Shown here: in pieces, positions 12,142 to 23,245 of the stretch
Numbering within the stretch: position 1 is the stretch's first letter
How the letters are laid out: every line of letters begins with the position of its first letter
From: Berberis thunbergii
Taxonomy: Eukaryota > Streptophyta > Magnoliopsida > Ranunculales > Berberidaceae
Assembly (NCBI GenBank): GCA_003290165.1
Contig: QNQO01002094.1
Span: 1 to 64,000, forward strand
Direction: 5' to 3'
Length of the DNA: 64,000 bases
Notes under the pieces: model-generated
Told to the model about the DNA's origin: nothing
The model's database searches: none
The model's input: the letters and a program-made list of their open reading frames with translations, nothing else
Program-made: the position numbers and the translations under genes

Positions 12142-13009
12142 TGATGCCAAAAACCGACATTAATGTCATTACATGATTTTCGACATCAATAAAAGAAATA
12201 ACTATTGTTTTTATTTATTTTTTTCCTTCAACCCGCAATACACTTCAACAATGCGTAGTGGAAGTAGGAGTTATGAACTGCTTCACGTGGATTAGAAGAC
12301 AAATCAGATTTTCAATTTAAAGAATAAAAATAATAGTAAAATAATGAATGGTGAGAATAAACTAAAAGTTAAAGGAGAAAGATAAACAAATGAAAAGGAG
12401 AAACAGAGATAAAACTTATTTCTTCAATGAAATTAAAATGTAGTATATGCACTTTTCTGCCAAGCAAAAATATAAAGCCAATAAATACAACAATTTTTTT
12501 CCTAAGAAAAACTATCCTTTACGAATTCCATGTATGGGCTTTTATAGGTAAAAATAGTTTGAGTGAAATAAGGAAACATGGTTGAATGAAAGAATGAAAC
12601 ATGGTTTGAGTTAAACAAGGAAACATGGTTGAATGAAATAAGGAATGATGTTGGACTTGAATAAAGAAACATGTCTTATAGAGATTATTTTATGATAAAG
12701 TTGGCCATGTCGACGTCCAAATCTTCATATTGATTTTTTTGAGATCCGTAATTGTTGTTGCTTTGTGGGCTTGATTTCATGGGTCTTGGGATTGAAATTC
12801 TTTAATCCTTATTAATGCATTTGAACTCTCATTGGGCTTTCTAGTTGTTGAATTTAGTCTTATTGTGCCACTTTATGCATGATTTGAGATTTGTACTTGA
12901 ATTCCTACAAAATGCACAAAATACACGTAATGAGATATTTTTATTTGATAATTGAACTTAACAATTATATATTTAGGGGTGTAAAAATCGATGTTTTGGG
13001 TGCTTATCA
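12142..13009 (-). mobile_element. Putative 5' LTR of the Athila element (868 bp)
   Basis: On the minus strand it starts TGATAAGCACCCAAAAC at 13009 and ends TTTTTGGCATCA at 12142, with TG...CA termini, and is followed by the primer-binding-site-like sequence. The upper boundary abuts coding sequence of the LRR pseudogene. I could not find a matching 3' LTR near 3.8-4.5 kb, so the partner is missing or too decayed to see. Confidence 0.55.
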
Positions 13010-13332
13010 CTATACTTCCACATGGTTCTTCTACTTTTTCTCTCCAACAGTTAAGTTTCAGATCAAACCCATTACTTATAGGACCAATACCACCTCAAAT
13101 CTCCTTACTCAAATCACTTAAAATCCTCACATTGTCAACAAACCAACTTAATGGGAAAATCCTAGACCAAATGTTTAGTCTCACCTCTCTCATACACCTT
13201 GGGTGTCATCTCTGCACAAGGTTAGGGAGAAATCTTGATCTAAGTTGGAATCCTGGGCTTTGCTTAAATCGGTCTGAAGCACTTGAGAGTGTGAAGATTG
13301 GGGTTGGTGTTGATTGGTATCTGTTGGGTTGA
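13010..13332 (+). pseudogene. C-terminal half of the PII-2-like LRR protein, internally deleted
   Basis: Directly after the LTR boundary the frame reads GSSTFSLQQLSFRSNPLLIG, then PIPPQISLLKSLKILTLSTN and a decayed FSLTSLIHL. It then jumps to RLGRNLDLSWNPGLCLN and SVKIGV. In PII-2-like proteins the first block is an early LRR and the last is the C-terminal cap, so several LRRs between them are deleted. It is collinear with the N-terminal fragment at 3446-3840 on the same strand, 9.2 kb away. The short open frame is relic, not a small gene. Confidence 0.7.
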
Positions 13333-13383
13333 AGTAAGGAGGAGGAATGGGGAGATTTTAAAGGGTGTTTTTCACATGAATAA

Positions 13384-13557
13384 GTCTAGGCAGGTAGGAA
13401 ACCCATCCATTTTTTTAGCCAGGTTTGGTTTTTTTTTTTTTTACACTTTTACCCCTTATCTTTAAAACACAACCATAAACATCATTTATAGAAGGGGTTG
13501 AAGTGTAAAAAGCCCAAAATTTGGCCAAAAAATGGTTGTGTTCCCTGGCTACCTAGA
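13384..13557. mobile_element. Foldback MITE, copy 2
   Basis: The left arm TCTAGGCAGGTAGGAAACCC... TTTACACTTTTACCCC pairs with GGGGTTGAAGTGTAAAAAGC... GGCTACCTAGAATTG. The loop contains CTTTAAAACACAACC, shared with copies 3, 8 and 9. It is non-coding. Confidence 0.75.
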
Positions 13558-13732
13558 ATTGTTGTTTTCACATAGAGAAGAAGTTTTTTTGGGCGTTTGG
13601 GGTGGTTTTGGCAGAAAGAAGAAATGCACGTGAGTTGAGTGTCTCTCCGTTTATCTCTCCAGAGCACGTGTTTTGCATCACTTCCTAGCGCAAACTTGGC
13701 CAGCAGAACTAGCTTGCTGGAATTGTACATGG

Positions 13733-13925
13733 AGTAAGTCTAGCAAGCGGGAATAAGTCTAGCTAGCCAGGTTTCTTAGCCATTTTTTGGTTTTTTTTTT
13801 TTTACACTTTTTACCCATTCTCTTTAAAACACAACCACAAACACCACATATAGAAAGGGTAGAAGTGTAAAGCGTCCAAAACCTTGCAAAAAATGACTGC
13901 CAACCCTAGTTGCCTAGAATTGTTG
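13733..13925. mobile_element. Foldback MITE, copy 3
   Basis: It lies 175 bp from copy 2 in the same orientation and shares the GTTTTTTTTTTTTTTTACAC arm and CTTTAAAACACAACCAC loop. The right arm ends GTTGCCTAGAATTGTTG. The two copies differ by scattered substitutions, so they look like separate insertions or an old tandem duplication. Confidence 0.75.
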
Positions 13926-14037
13926 ATTGTACATGTCTGTATTGCTACATCTTTCCCTCTACATTCGATTGGGCTCCATTACCTATTTCTTAATAAACAT
14001 ATGCACAAATTTGAATAAGCTGCTTACAAAATATTTA

Positions 14038-14200
14038 CTATAAGACAGTTATACCACATCCTTTCAAACCATATAAGGCAGGTATTAGTTTTATCAAGTA
14101 AATATTTCTTGACTTTGCTTCAGACAAAGTAAATCCTTCAGGGATTTTCATGTAAATGGTTGTGTTTAAATTCTCATATTTATACCGTTCCACACAACTA
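14038..14200 (-). pseudogene. Ty1/copia reverse-transcriptase fragment
   Basis: The minus strand encodes IYMKIPEGFTLSEAKSRNIY followed by LIKLIPALYGLK, the stretch of copia RT just upstream of the YxDD box (compare YMKIPEGF...LYGLKQS in intact elements). The ORF continues to 14268 without further recognisable match. No flanking domains were seen; it is an isolated scrap. Confidence 0.75.
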
Positions 14201-14643
14201 TGTGGTTCTGTAGAAAACTGAGAGTCTACAAAGCTAGTAGTAAAAATGACACTAGTTAAAAGTGACAATCTGCGTATGGGCTAAGGCTAAGCAATTTCGC
14301 AATATGCAATACTACATTTTTCTAAGCACTATGGGGTAGTCTAGATTATAAAAAAATAAAGGTCTTCCAACAAGGTGAAGACGTGTAACTTAAATCTGCG
14401 CCAAACCATTTTGTCCATGCAGGACGAGATTGTGCAACAACAATCCCCATCGATGAGCAAAAACAATAAAAAACAGAAAGCAAACTTGCTTACATCGTCA
14501 AATTATATAGAGTAGATACAAGGGGATGAAACTTATGCGCTAAACAAAATAATGTGTGATATGTAAACACATATGAGATCATCTAATAAGAAGTTTGCTA
14601 GGTGAACAAAGAAAATGTATGCACTTAATAAATCAAACAAATC

Positions 14644-17600
14644 TGTCACACCCAGATTTTTCGAAGAAAACGAAAATCTCGAAATCCACGTAGGATTATC
14701 CGTTTCTCCAAAACCCGGGACGTGAAATTCAATAACAACAGAAACATTCAGCAACGACAACTTAAACATGATTTAATTACTGAAATAAATAAAAACTCTA
14801 ACCAGGAAAAACTGACGTCGCTAGCCCCACTAGCGGAACTCCCGTAACGCTGCTCAAAAGTCTCTATACATGAAAGGCTAATCAGCTACATTCCCAAAGG
14901 AATGTACCCAAGAAGCAAAACTCACATGGATCAGCAATAAAGCTGGTATGATTAATCTTCATTCCAAAATCAATAAATTCGCATGTGAAAAATATCAAGC
15001 TAAACACAAACAACAAACCATCACACCAATAGGTAGTTCCTCAATGAGGCAAATGTGTCATGCAAGAAAACACAGTTCAAAGAATTTAGTTCCTCATCGA
15101 GGCAATCATGTCATCGTCCCAAATTAAGTAAAAATGTATTTACTTGTACTTACCCTATAAGAGTTGACTATGGCAAGTCTGACCTGCAGAAATATTATTG
15201 GACTTGTCATCTTGCATAAAAAGGTTAGAAACAATGTAAACGTAATTTATTCATTTTTATTTGAATTTGGTTAATCATTTAACGGATTGATCACTTAGAC
15301 GATACCACATTCGCACCACCTCCGTGCCGAACATACATGCCCGTATGCCTCTCTCATATAAAGGAGGATTTCTCCGTCATCCATGCCCAAGTGGGGACAT
15401 CACATACAAGCATGCATCGCGGATACTCCTAACTATATGAGTACCAAAAGCCACTCTTGGGCTATCAATGGGCATAAACTCACGTCACATTTTTTACGGA
15501 TAAATATCAACGCCTATTTTAGGCATACAAATTCACCTCATTTCGGCAAGACTAACCCAAAGGTTATTTTAGTTTCTCTAGTAGGAAATAGGCGCCCCAC
15601 CTCATCAAGACAACCCGCAGGTTATTTAGTTTCTCTAGTAGGAGAGGGGAAATTATAAACCAAAGAGGTGTGGTAGTTTTAAGTGATACAATTCCATGTG
15701 TTTTGAATTTTTCAGCAATCAAAGTTTAACAATATCATTCATTTTGGGATATTTCAGAATTCCTCCACAATGACATTTTATCATCTATCCACCCATTTTT
15801 TTTTTCTGGGGAAGCATAGCATATTCATAAATCATGCTCTATAACCAAAATGGCGATCAAGTGACATTTTGTCCTTCATAAGTAAATCAATCCACCTATC
15901 ATTTTTGGGGAAATGTAATCATTTCAGATGCACACAGTCAGTGTTGGCAACTAAGCCAATAGAGAAAATTACTAGGGCATCAAATTGAACATATGAATCC
16001 TGAGCCACACTGTAATGCATTTTCTTAAAGTAAAAATGATCCAATAAAACCAAGTCAACTTCATGAAATGCCAACACTGAAACTAAATATCAATACAAAG
16101 GAAGTAGAATAGTTAAATAGACTACATTGAGTATGAAGCTAGCTAACACGAATCGACATTTGCATACCACCTAGGGTGATTAAATAACATAATGAATATG
16201 AGCAGAAGACAAAAAAAACATCACCTCCAAAGCACTACTCACAAGAACATCTAGCTTTTGGATCAATGGTCTCATGATGTATATCTCAGATAAGTGAATC
16301 AAGTCAGCAACAAAACATTCATTTATGAAACTGTGTTAAGAAAACATTTATGAAACTTTGAAAGTGGTATTCAATTAACCACAAAAACGTCTAGTTGATT
16401 TAGTTCAATCATATGTTTGGCAAACTCTTCAATTTACTTAGAAACTAACCCCATTGCTAATGGAAGATTCAAACAATAACAAGATAAGAATATGAAGTTG
16501 CAACGTTGTAACCAAACGTGCAAACAAGCTAACAGGGAAGCAGAACTGGGACAGTACGGTCACAGTAAATTATTTTCAAATAATTCAGCTTAGAATTCAA
16601 TAACACTGAAAAACTATTGTTGGGCTAGTTAAGGCATTAAACTAGTCAACTAACCCATCACAGATCTACTAACATAATCAAGTCTCTAATAAACTAATCC
16701 AAACTTGGCTTTTAAAAAAACTATAGATTGGTCTAAAAATGAATAAATCAAACAACCACTACAACGTTCCAAGCAAAATAGCTAATCATATCTACTACAT
16801 TCGTAAAACTAGAACAAAACTTCCGATCTCAATATCAGATCGACGAAACGAAACAAAGAAATCAAGGAAACTCACATACCAAAAACCTAATCATGATTCC
16901 AATAATAATTGCAACAAAATATGAACTAGTATAAAGAAGACTCACCGATTTTAATTCTTATGGCGTCCACACCATTCACAAAGCCACCAACACCTCTCCA
17001 TCGCCATCGGACCACCACGCAATCCTCCATCTCCAACATCAGTCCCCCGTCTCGCCAGACCATTTGTGAACAATCCAGTTCACCACAAAATCACTGTCAA
17101 ACCCACTGTCTCCATCCAGTCTCTCTATCACATTTTTTTTTCATTGCAAATCAAACAGACCCCAGCACCCATCGCACACAAACAAACCATCGATATCATC
17201 CATTGACATCCACAGAGGCACATCAGCAGGTCGATCACATCTCACCATTGATCAAAATCTCTCCATCATCTCGCCTCCTGATCACCGCATAACCACTGAG
17301 ACCTCGCCATCTTGCCTCTCTTTCATCATCACCTCAAATCTGTCTCACGCAAGGAGAGAAACATCTCGCCCTCCCTCTCCCTTGCTCCATCGCATACAAC
17401 CACCATCTTCCCATTCGCTTCTTCATTTCATCGTCAACAGATAAAGAAACGAAGAAACAATAGGGAAGAAAACGGAAGAAAAAGGAAGGAGAAGAGAAAA
17501 AAAAGAAGGCTTTTGGGGTGGTGGGATCGGCTGCGACGGGCGGTCACAGACTGTGCTCGCCGCCAATGAGAAGAAGAAAATGTGAAGGAGAAAAAGAAGA

Positions 17601-17645
17601 AGGAGAAAAATTTTCTCTTATAGTTGGGTGGCTACTTGCCCCCGC

Positions 17646-17680
<35 letters not shown>

Positions 17681-17831
17681 ACCCACCCCACTAGAATTCT
17701 AAAAGCATCCACCTTCTAAACTCACCAAATAAACCCTAAAATTTTGAAACTTAAATTCAATTAAATGTAACCCTATTTTATTTTATTTAAAAATAAAATG
17801 AATTAGTTTTATGAAATTCAGGGGTGTTACA
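14644..17831 (-). mobile_element. Solo LTR, Tekay/Del-like Ty3, 3188 bp, with 5-bp target duplication
   Basis: The element begins TGTCACACCC and ends GGGTGTTACA and is flanked by the direct repeat AAATC (14639-14643 and 17832-17836). Read on the minus strand it starts TGTAACACCCCTGAATTTC and ends CTGGGTGTGACA, the termini known for long Tekay/Del LTRs. No gag or pol lies inside, so recombination between two LTRs is the simplest origin. It contains a CT-rich stretch near 17100-17460 and a 34-base poly-C run at 17647-17680. ORFs inside (for example 16960-17292) have no recognisable product. Confidence 0.85.
17647..17680. repeat. Poly-C tract of 34 bases
   Basis: An uninterrupted C run inside the solo LTR, flanked by CCCGCA and ACCCACCCCA. 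See the similar 33-base run at 20669. Confidence 0.9.
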
Positions 17832-17930
17832 AAATCAAAACATAATATACTGCACGTGTTTCGCAAGTGACAACAACTATTCTAATATAACATCATCTAT
17901 GATAATTATGTTTCACAAGTAGTAGGTGTT

Positions 17931-18570
17931 CTAGACCACTTCAGGTGGTTTATAAATAAGTATTATACATGTAGTAACATTGTGGTAAGCATCACTGCTG
18001 GGGTGATTACTTTGGCTAATTACTATCTCTACTGGAGTTGCCTCATACTCGGGAGTATTTATATTTTGCATGTTTTCTACCTCTATCTTTTTACAGCTAA
18101 AATTGACACTTACTTCAGAAAATATCAGAGACAATGATTTTTCATTAGATCCTTTTCATTATCCGGTGCTATAAGTATTCAAATAACTAACTCAAAACTA
18201 GGAGTAAAGTAAGACTTTTTTTATTTTGCTGCAACGGGAGTAAATTCAAATAATGAAAGAAACAATGATTATTATCTTCCCACTATATCAAATTTCTCTC
18301 TTTAGTTTTAAATAAATCTCAATATTTATCTACTGCTTCTATTGCTGCACGACAAACATGTGACCAATGACCACATTTACTACATTTATGACAAACGTCA
18401 TCCTTAGAAGGATTATCAATATCCTTCGCAAGAGTTTTATCATTGTACCATGTAGAAGTTTTGAACCATGTGGTAAGTGTTATGACTACTTCTAATGGGG
18501 TAATCACCTCTGCTTTTGGGTGATTACTTTCACTACCACTTCGTAAGTTGTCATCTTTTATATAATTCAT
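17931..18570 (-). pseudogene. Gag-like CCHC zinc-knuckle fragment
   Basis: The piece at 18570-18319 encodes DDVCHKCSKCGHWSHVCRAA, a CX2CX4HX4C knuckle. Its context (GHWS.VCRA..VVDKY-like) resembles plant copia-type gag-like proteins that continue with a linker such as that in 18134-17931. Stops separate the pieces, and no capsid or pol domain is adjacent, so it is a relic. Confidence 0.55.
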
Positions 18571-18599
18571 TCACCCATAAGAGAAGTGTCATTTGATCA

Positions 18600-20330
18600 A
18601 TAGAATAACTCTATATGAGGCGTGTAATGCACATGATACTTAAGAAATAAAATCCACATATATAAATACATGTATAATTAACTATGTTATGGATAGCAGA
18701 TTTGTTTTGTTTCACAAAAGTCATTTATTAAGTAAGCCCATTTTAGTGGGATGACATGGCAAAAAACAATGATCATTGTGACAAATGCAACAAATATTAA
18801 AACAAATAATGTTTGTGCTTAATTGATTACCTACTTCGAAATAGCAATACTTGTTAAAAGATTCGTGTCTGACAACCAAATTGTTATAATAGACACCTAT
18901 TTGGGTGAAAGCAATTATGCCCACACTTCACTATAATTTGATGAATTGAATTTGCCACATGTAGGAAGTAATTTCTCCTAGAAAATCCAAAACCACATTG
19001 AGAACATACAATACAACATTCAACAATAATAACACACGTGCACACCTACTCACATCAACCACATGAAATTAACTCAGCACCACCTAGCTTACCACCCATA
19101 TCTTTATTTTCTATTTATTTCATTTGCCAAACCACCAGGAAAACTCATTATTTCAGATACAGATTGGTCTCTGGCACATACTTTGATGTTTGGTAGTTTT
19201 TTCACCCCATCTATATATGTTTGGTCTTTTTACGCAATTTTCAATAAGGTTTTAGGTTCTAAAAAAATCAGTGTATAATATAAGCAACACAAAGAGACAA
19301 GGAACTTCAACAAAAAAACACGCTGGAGATATTTGAGGTTGACTCTTGTGAATAAGCCTATGAGTTTGGGTATTATTTAACAAAAATACTCTAATAGTTT
19401 AATGACAAACAAATCAATTTGAAACCATAAGCAATGTCCTCAGTTGCAAGATACTCGAACATGTCGAGAAGGTATATTAACGTGCTTGGCGTGGTTTCGG
19501 CCTTCAGAAACTTGACGATTTTGCCTACAGGAGCATGAATTCGGCCTCAGAAGACCTTGAGACAAAATTTGACGCCGTTGACTTGCCACGCCCACCTTTC
19601 GTTGTGTCTTTAGAAGACAATTTTGGGAACGATCAATGTTAATAGAAGAAGCCGAGGAGATATTGATTGCTATCTTAGTATTGAGCCTATCTCTTCTTGC
19701 TTATTCTGGTGGCTTAGATTTTGTCCTTATGTGAGTGGTGTATTCACGACAAAAATCAGCATATAATTTACCCAATTATCAACACCACCATCACTGATAC
19801 TATCAAACACCACATGAGTCGAAGCGGAGACTCTTTTGTTATTCAAACTCGTATTCCAACGTGTGTAATATTGTAATGTGTGTGATGAGGGGTCTGAGAT
19901 TTAAACAAAGTTTTGAATTCCAAGTATGAAACGCCTCGATGGAAACTGTGTTTTCTTGTTAGGCAACATCCACTAGATGTAACAATCACATTATCCTAAG
20001 AAAGGCGAAGAAAAATTACCCAAGCCAAACTTCATGCTTAAATACCCTTAGATCAAATTGAAATATAATAATCATATATCGTTCAATTGATCAAAGCTTC
20101 GTACAATTGATAGAAAAATGAACATCCTAATATACTGTAAAATGAGATCTTTATACTTTTTTTTTCACTTCACTGTATCCCTCTTTACATGTACATGAAA
20201 ACAATAGTTTAGTGATGCATGAGGTGTGGCATTACCATCTCATGACACCTAACAAACCTAACTCCCTCGTGATGTCACTTCAAAACATCCACACATTCCC
20301 ACAATAAACCCATGTTTCAATATGGAGTTT
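18600..20330. other. Intergenic, no gene recognised
   Basis: AT-rich with only short ORFs. The stretch 19434-19640 has a higher GC content than its surroundings, but no conserved motif was recognised in any frame. Confidence 0.5.
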
Positions 20331-20336
20331 GTCTTA

Positions 20337-20640
20337 TTAGCGAGGAAACGGGCGTTGCACCACTCCCTCGCCCGTTTTCTTGCCATCTCAAGGGGATGGA
20401 GGGTTGCACCCCCTCCCTTGCTGGTTTCCTCGCCATTTAGACGGGTTCCAATGTGATACATTGTGAACAATGTTTTCTCTATCATATCAGTGATCCCATC
20501 TAAATGGCGAGGAAACTAGCGAGGGAGGGGTGCAACCTTCCATCCCCTCGGGATGTGTGCATTCCATCCCTTTCGCGCATCATGAGGGGGATGGAGGGTT
20601 GCACCCCCTCCCTCGCTGGTTTCCTCGCCATTTAGAATTT
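20337..20640. repeat. Cluster of GC-rich inverted repeats (foldback family of base 1)
   Basis: Three related arms occur: 20386-20448 (minus sense), 20498-20553 (plus sense) and 20580-20633 (minus sense). Each contains TAAATGGCGAGGAAAC with GCGAGGGAGGGGTGCAACC and CCATCCCC, allowing for mismatches. A fourth, more diverged arm (GCGAGGAAACGGGCGTTGCA) starts at 20340. The 20498-20633 pair forms a hairpin with a short loop. The outer edge CATTTAGAATTTCTG matches the edge of the hairpin at bases 1-165. Confidence 0.8.
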
Positions 20641-20654
20641 CTGCATATAAGCAC

Positions 20655-20665
20655 TTCTAGCCGGC

Positions 20666-20706
<41 letters not shown>

Positions 20707-20715
20707 AAACAAAAA
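20655..20715. mobile_element. Foldback MITE fragment with 33-base poly-C, copy 4
   Basis: It begins CTTCTAGCCGGCCTG exactly like copy 8 (61803) and resumes at CTCTTTAAAC like that copy's loop, but the arm sequence between is replaced by a 33-base C run (20669-20701). The right half is absent. Confidence 0.6.
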
Positions 20716-21607
20716 AGGGGTGGGCATCCCATTCCGATCCCGTCCCAAATTTTTCGGGTCTTAATGGGATTGAATAATTTCATCCCGATCTAGAATGTGA
20801 TGGGATGGGATGAAGATTTTCAATCCCGCCAATCCCGTCCCGTCCCGAGCTAATTTTTTAATATTTATTATTAATAATTTTATTTATTTATTTTTATTCA
20901 TATAAACTTACAAATGATGACATAAACTCATGGTGTTTGCAGTGGTAACAGAAATGTTACTTCAAGAAATAAATATTCATTAAGCAAGAGAAAGATAACA
21001 AACTGTTGCTTGGATTCCTAATAAAAATGAGTCCAATTATTTAACTTCCAAATATTGATAATACCCAAGTGAAGATGAAAAATAACAATTAACTGAGTAA
21101 TACATATTAAGAAGGAAACATTCAGGGGTGGAGCCAAGAATTTGAGATGCCCCGGACTGTAAAAATATTTTTTTTAATTACAATATATGTATTGATGGTA
21201 AACCATTATGAATATGTTAGAGCATCACCAATAGGTCTATATTTCTTCCCTAACAAAAGATGAAATGTCATTTTGTCAAAGAACCATGAATTTTGTTTCC
21301 CACAGTAATGAAATTGTAAAATCAGTTGGGAGGCCATCACAACGACACAATACTCTTAGACTAGTGAGTCCCATTTATCATGTCATTTTCTAAAAGTCAA
21401 TACACTCAACTTCATTGTTAGGGATTTAGTGGCTACCCTTATATTTGCATGCCACATTTATATCTAATTATAAGAAAGTTATTTTTCACGCTCTTATATG
21501 ATGATAATTTTCACAGCAGTCACAAGCAGCACGCTGATCTCATCCCGATCCTGTATGAATGGAATGAGTATATCTCGTCCCATCCCTTCCCGTACTCACT
21601 CCTACAT

Positions 21608-21680
21608 TTTTGGAGTCGTGTTTAAAGAGGGGGGAACAAAAATATATTTTCGCCCCCAGTAGGCCAACTAGAATTTCTGC
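21608..21680. mobile_element. Foldback MITE right-half fragment, copy 5
   Basis: GTGTTTAAAGAGGGGGGAAC leads to TTTCGCCCCCAGTAGG and CCAACTAGAATTTCTG, the loop-to-right-end order of copies 6-8. Directly after it a 24-bp direct repeat (TAGTGTCGAGTAATTCTTGC...) occurs at about 21687 and 21738. Confidence 0.6.
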
Positions 21681-21799
21681 TATCATATAGTGTCGAGTAA
21701 TTCTTGCTTGCCTGAGCCCCACTGTCTGAGGGGCGAATAGTGTCGAGTAATTCTTGCTTGACTTATAACAAATCATTTATATTGTTATATTGTTTTATA

Positions 21800-23240
21800 T
21801 TAAGCTAATCTTTATTTCGTTATAATGCAGGGGCATACAACCCAGACCATTACATGTCCCTATAATATTTCCCTCCAAAATGATTCTTCCCATCTTTCAA
21901 AACCCCAAGCCAAATCTGTCCTCTCTAAGATGCCACAATTTTAGCTACCTCCAAATTCACATCTCCACAGATCCTATACTCTTCGCCGCACGTGTTTAAT
22001 CATATCAAATGCATTTCAACCATCCCAAAACCATGATTAGTTCCAATCACAGGCATCTGTATGAATCCTACCATTACCACCTCACTTCCCTGTCTAGTTA
22101 CCTCTTCTCTCCTCAGCCAAAATGGCACCCTTATCACCAAGCTTTATGTAACTCAACTCCAAAGTCCCATGTTTCTTATTCCCACACCTGTACTGTCAGT
22201 TGATCAGATGATTTCTACGGATTGAAGCCAAATTGCTACATCCTCAACCATCTCATGGGCTTGCTTTGCAAACCGAGGTACTAACTTAACGCAGTGTACT
22301 TTTATGGATAAATTTTCCAACCAGACATTGTTACTTGACCGACCCTTATTTGTTACTTGAACGACCCATTGGATAAAACTCGTTTGTTGGCATCTGGGGA
22401 ACTAGAATGTGACTATCCTGGTTGAAATAACTAGCTTTCTGCTCCTTGACAACTCGGGCTTATTAAAACAATTTGGTATAACTATACTTGGATCCAGATG
22501 TTAAGAAAGGAAATGGACAACAACAAAACTTACTGAGGTATGCATATTGGGGGAGTGTTATAGTTATGTTCCATAGTTGTTTATGAATATCACGACGAGT
22601 CTTAATGTATTTTATGTACTTCATGACATATTTTAATGATAGGTTTATTGCCAAACTTTTCTAGTTAATGGGAAATTTTTTGCTATGGGTTTGTTGGGAG
22701 TGGTTGCAAGCCCCAAGCCCCATGTTTTTGCAAACTTTTTTGCATTATGTTTGAAAATTTGTTTATTGATCTAATGATATGGTGGCGTGCTGCATGGTAT
22801 TGAAGCAACTTTGTTCTATTGTTCTATGTTTCTCCATTTTGATTGCCAAATTTTGTTTTTCTCTCTCTTTCTCTTTTTTTTTTTGGTTAAACTATTTATT
22901 TGATGGAAAGTTGGAAACCATATTTTTTTGTATTCATATAGAAAAAATGCGATTGGGAAACCTGTAAGCAGGTGAAGTAAAGCATGAGTCAACTAAGTAT
23001 GAGTGAAATTTTTTTAAAGCAACGTCCCAATAGGATTCAGCTTTTCTGAAATTTCAAGCCAAGTTTGAACTGGGGTTGGTGACATTATCTTTGTGAGATT
23101 ATCTTTATGAGATTATCTCTCCTCGATTGAGGAAGTCAAACAAAATTCTTGCCTTCCTAAATTTAAATGTTCAATTATTGTTGGAAAACCTGGAAACAAT
23201 CAATCTACAAGGTGACTGATCATCCATAATTTAAGTCGAA
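21800..23240. other. Intergenic, 3' flank of CCD4; nothing recognised
   Basis: No ORF with a recognisable product on either strand. It lies downstream of the CCD4 stop codon. Confidence 0.5.
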
Positions 23241-23245
23241 CTCGA

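Noticed and set aside
16960..17569. Open frames inside the solo LTR
   Set aside because: CT-rich low-complexity sequence; no domain, and wholly within a non-coding LTR.
20580..20783. Poly-glycine/poly-proline ORFs
   Set aside because: They are translations of the poly-C tract and hairpin arms, with no protein support.
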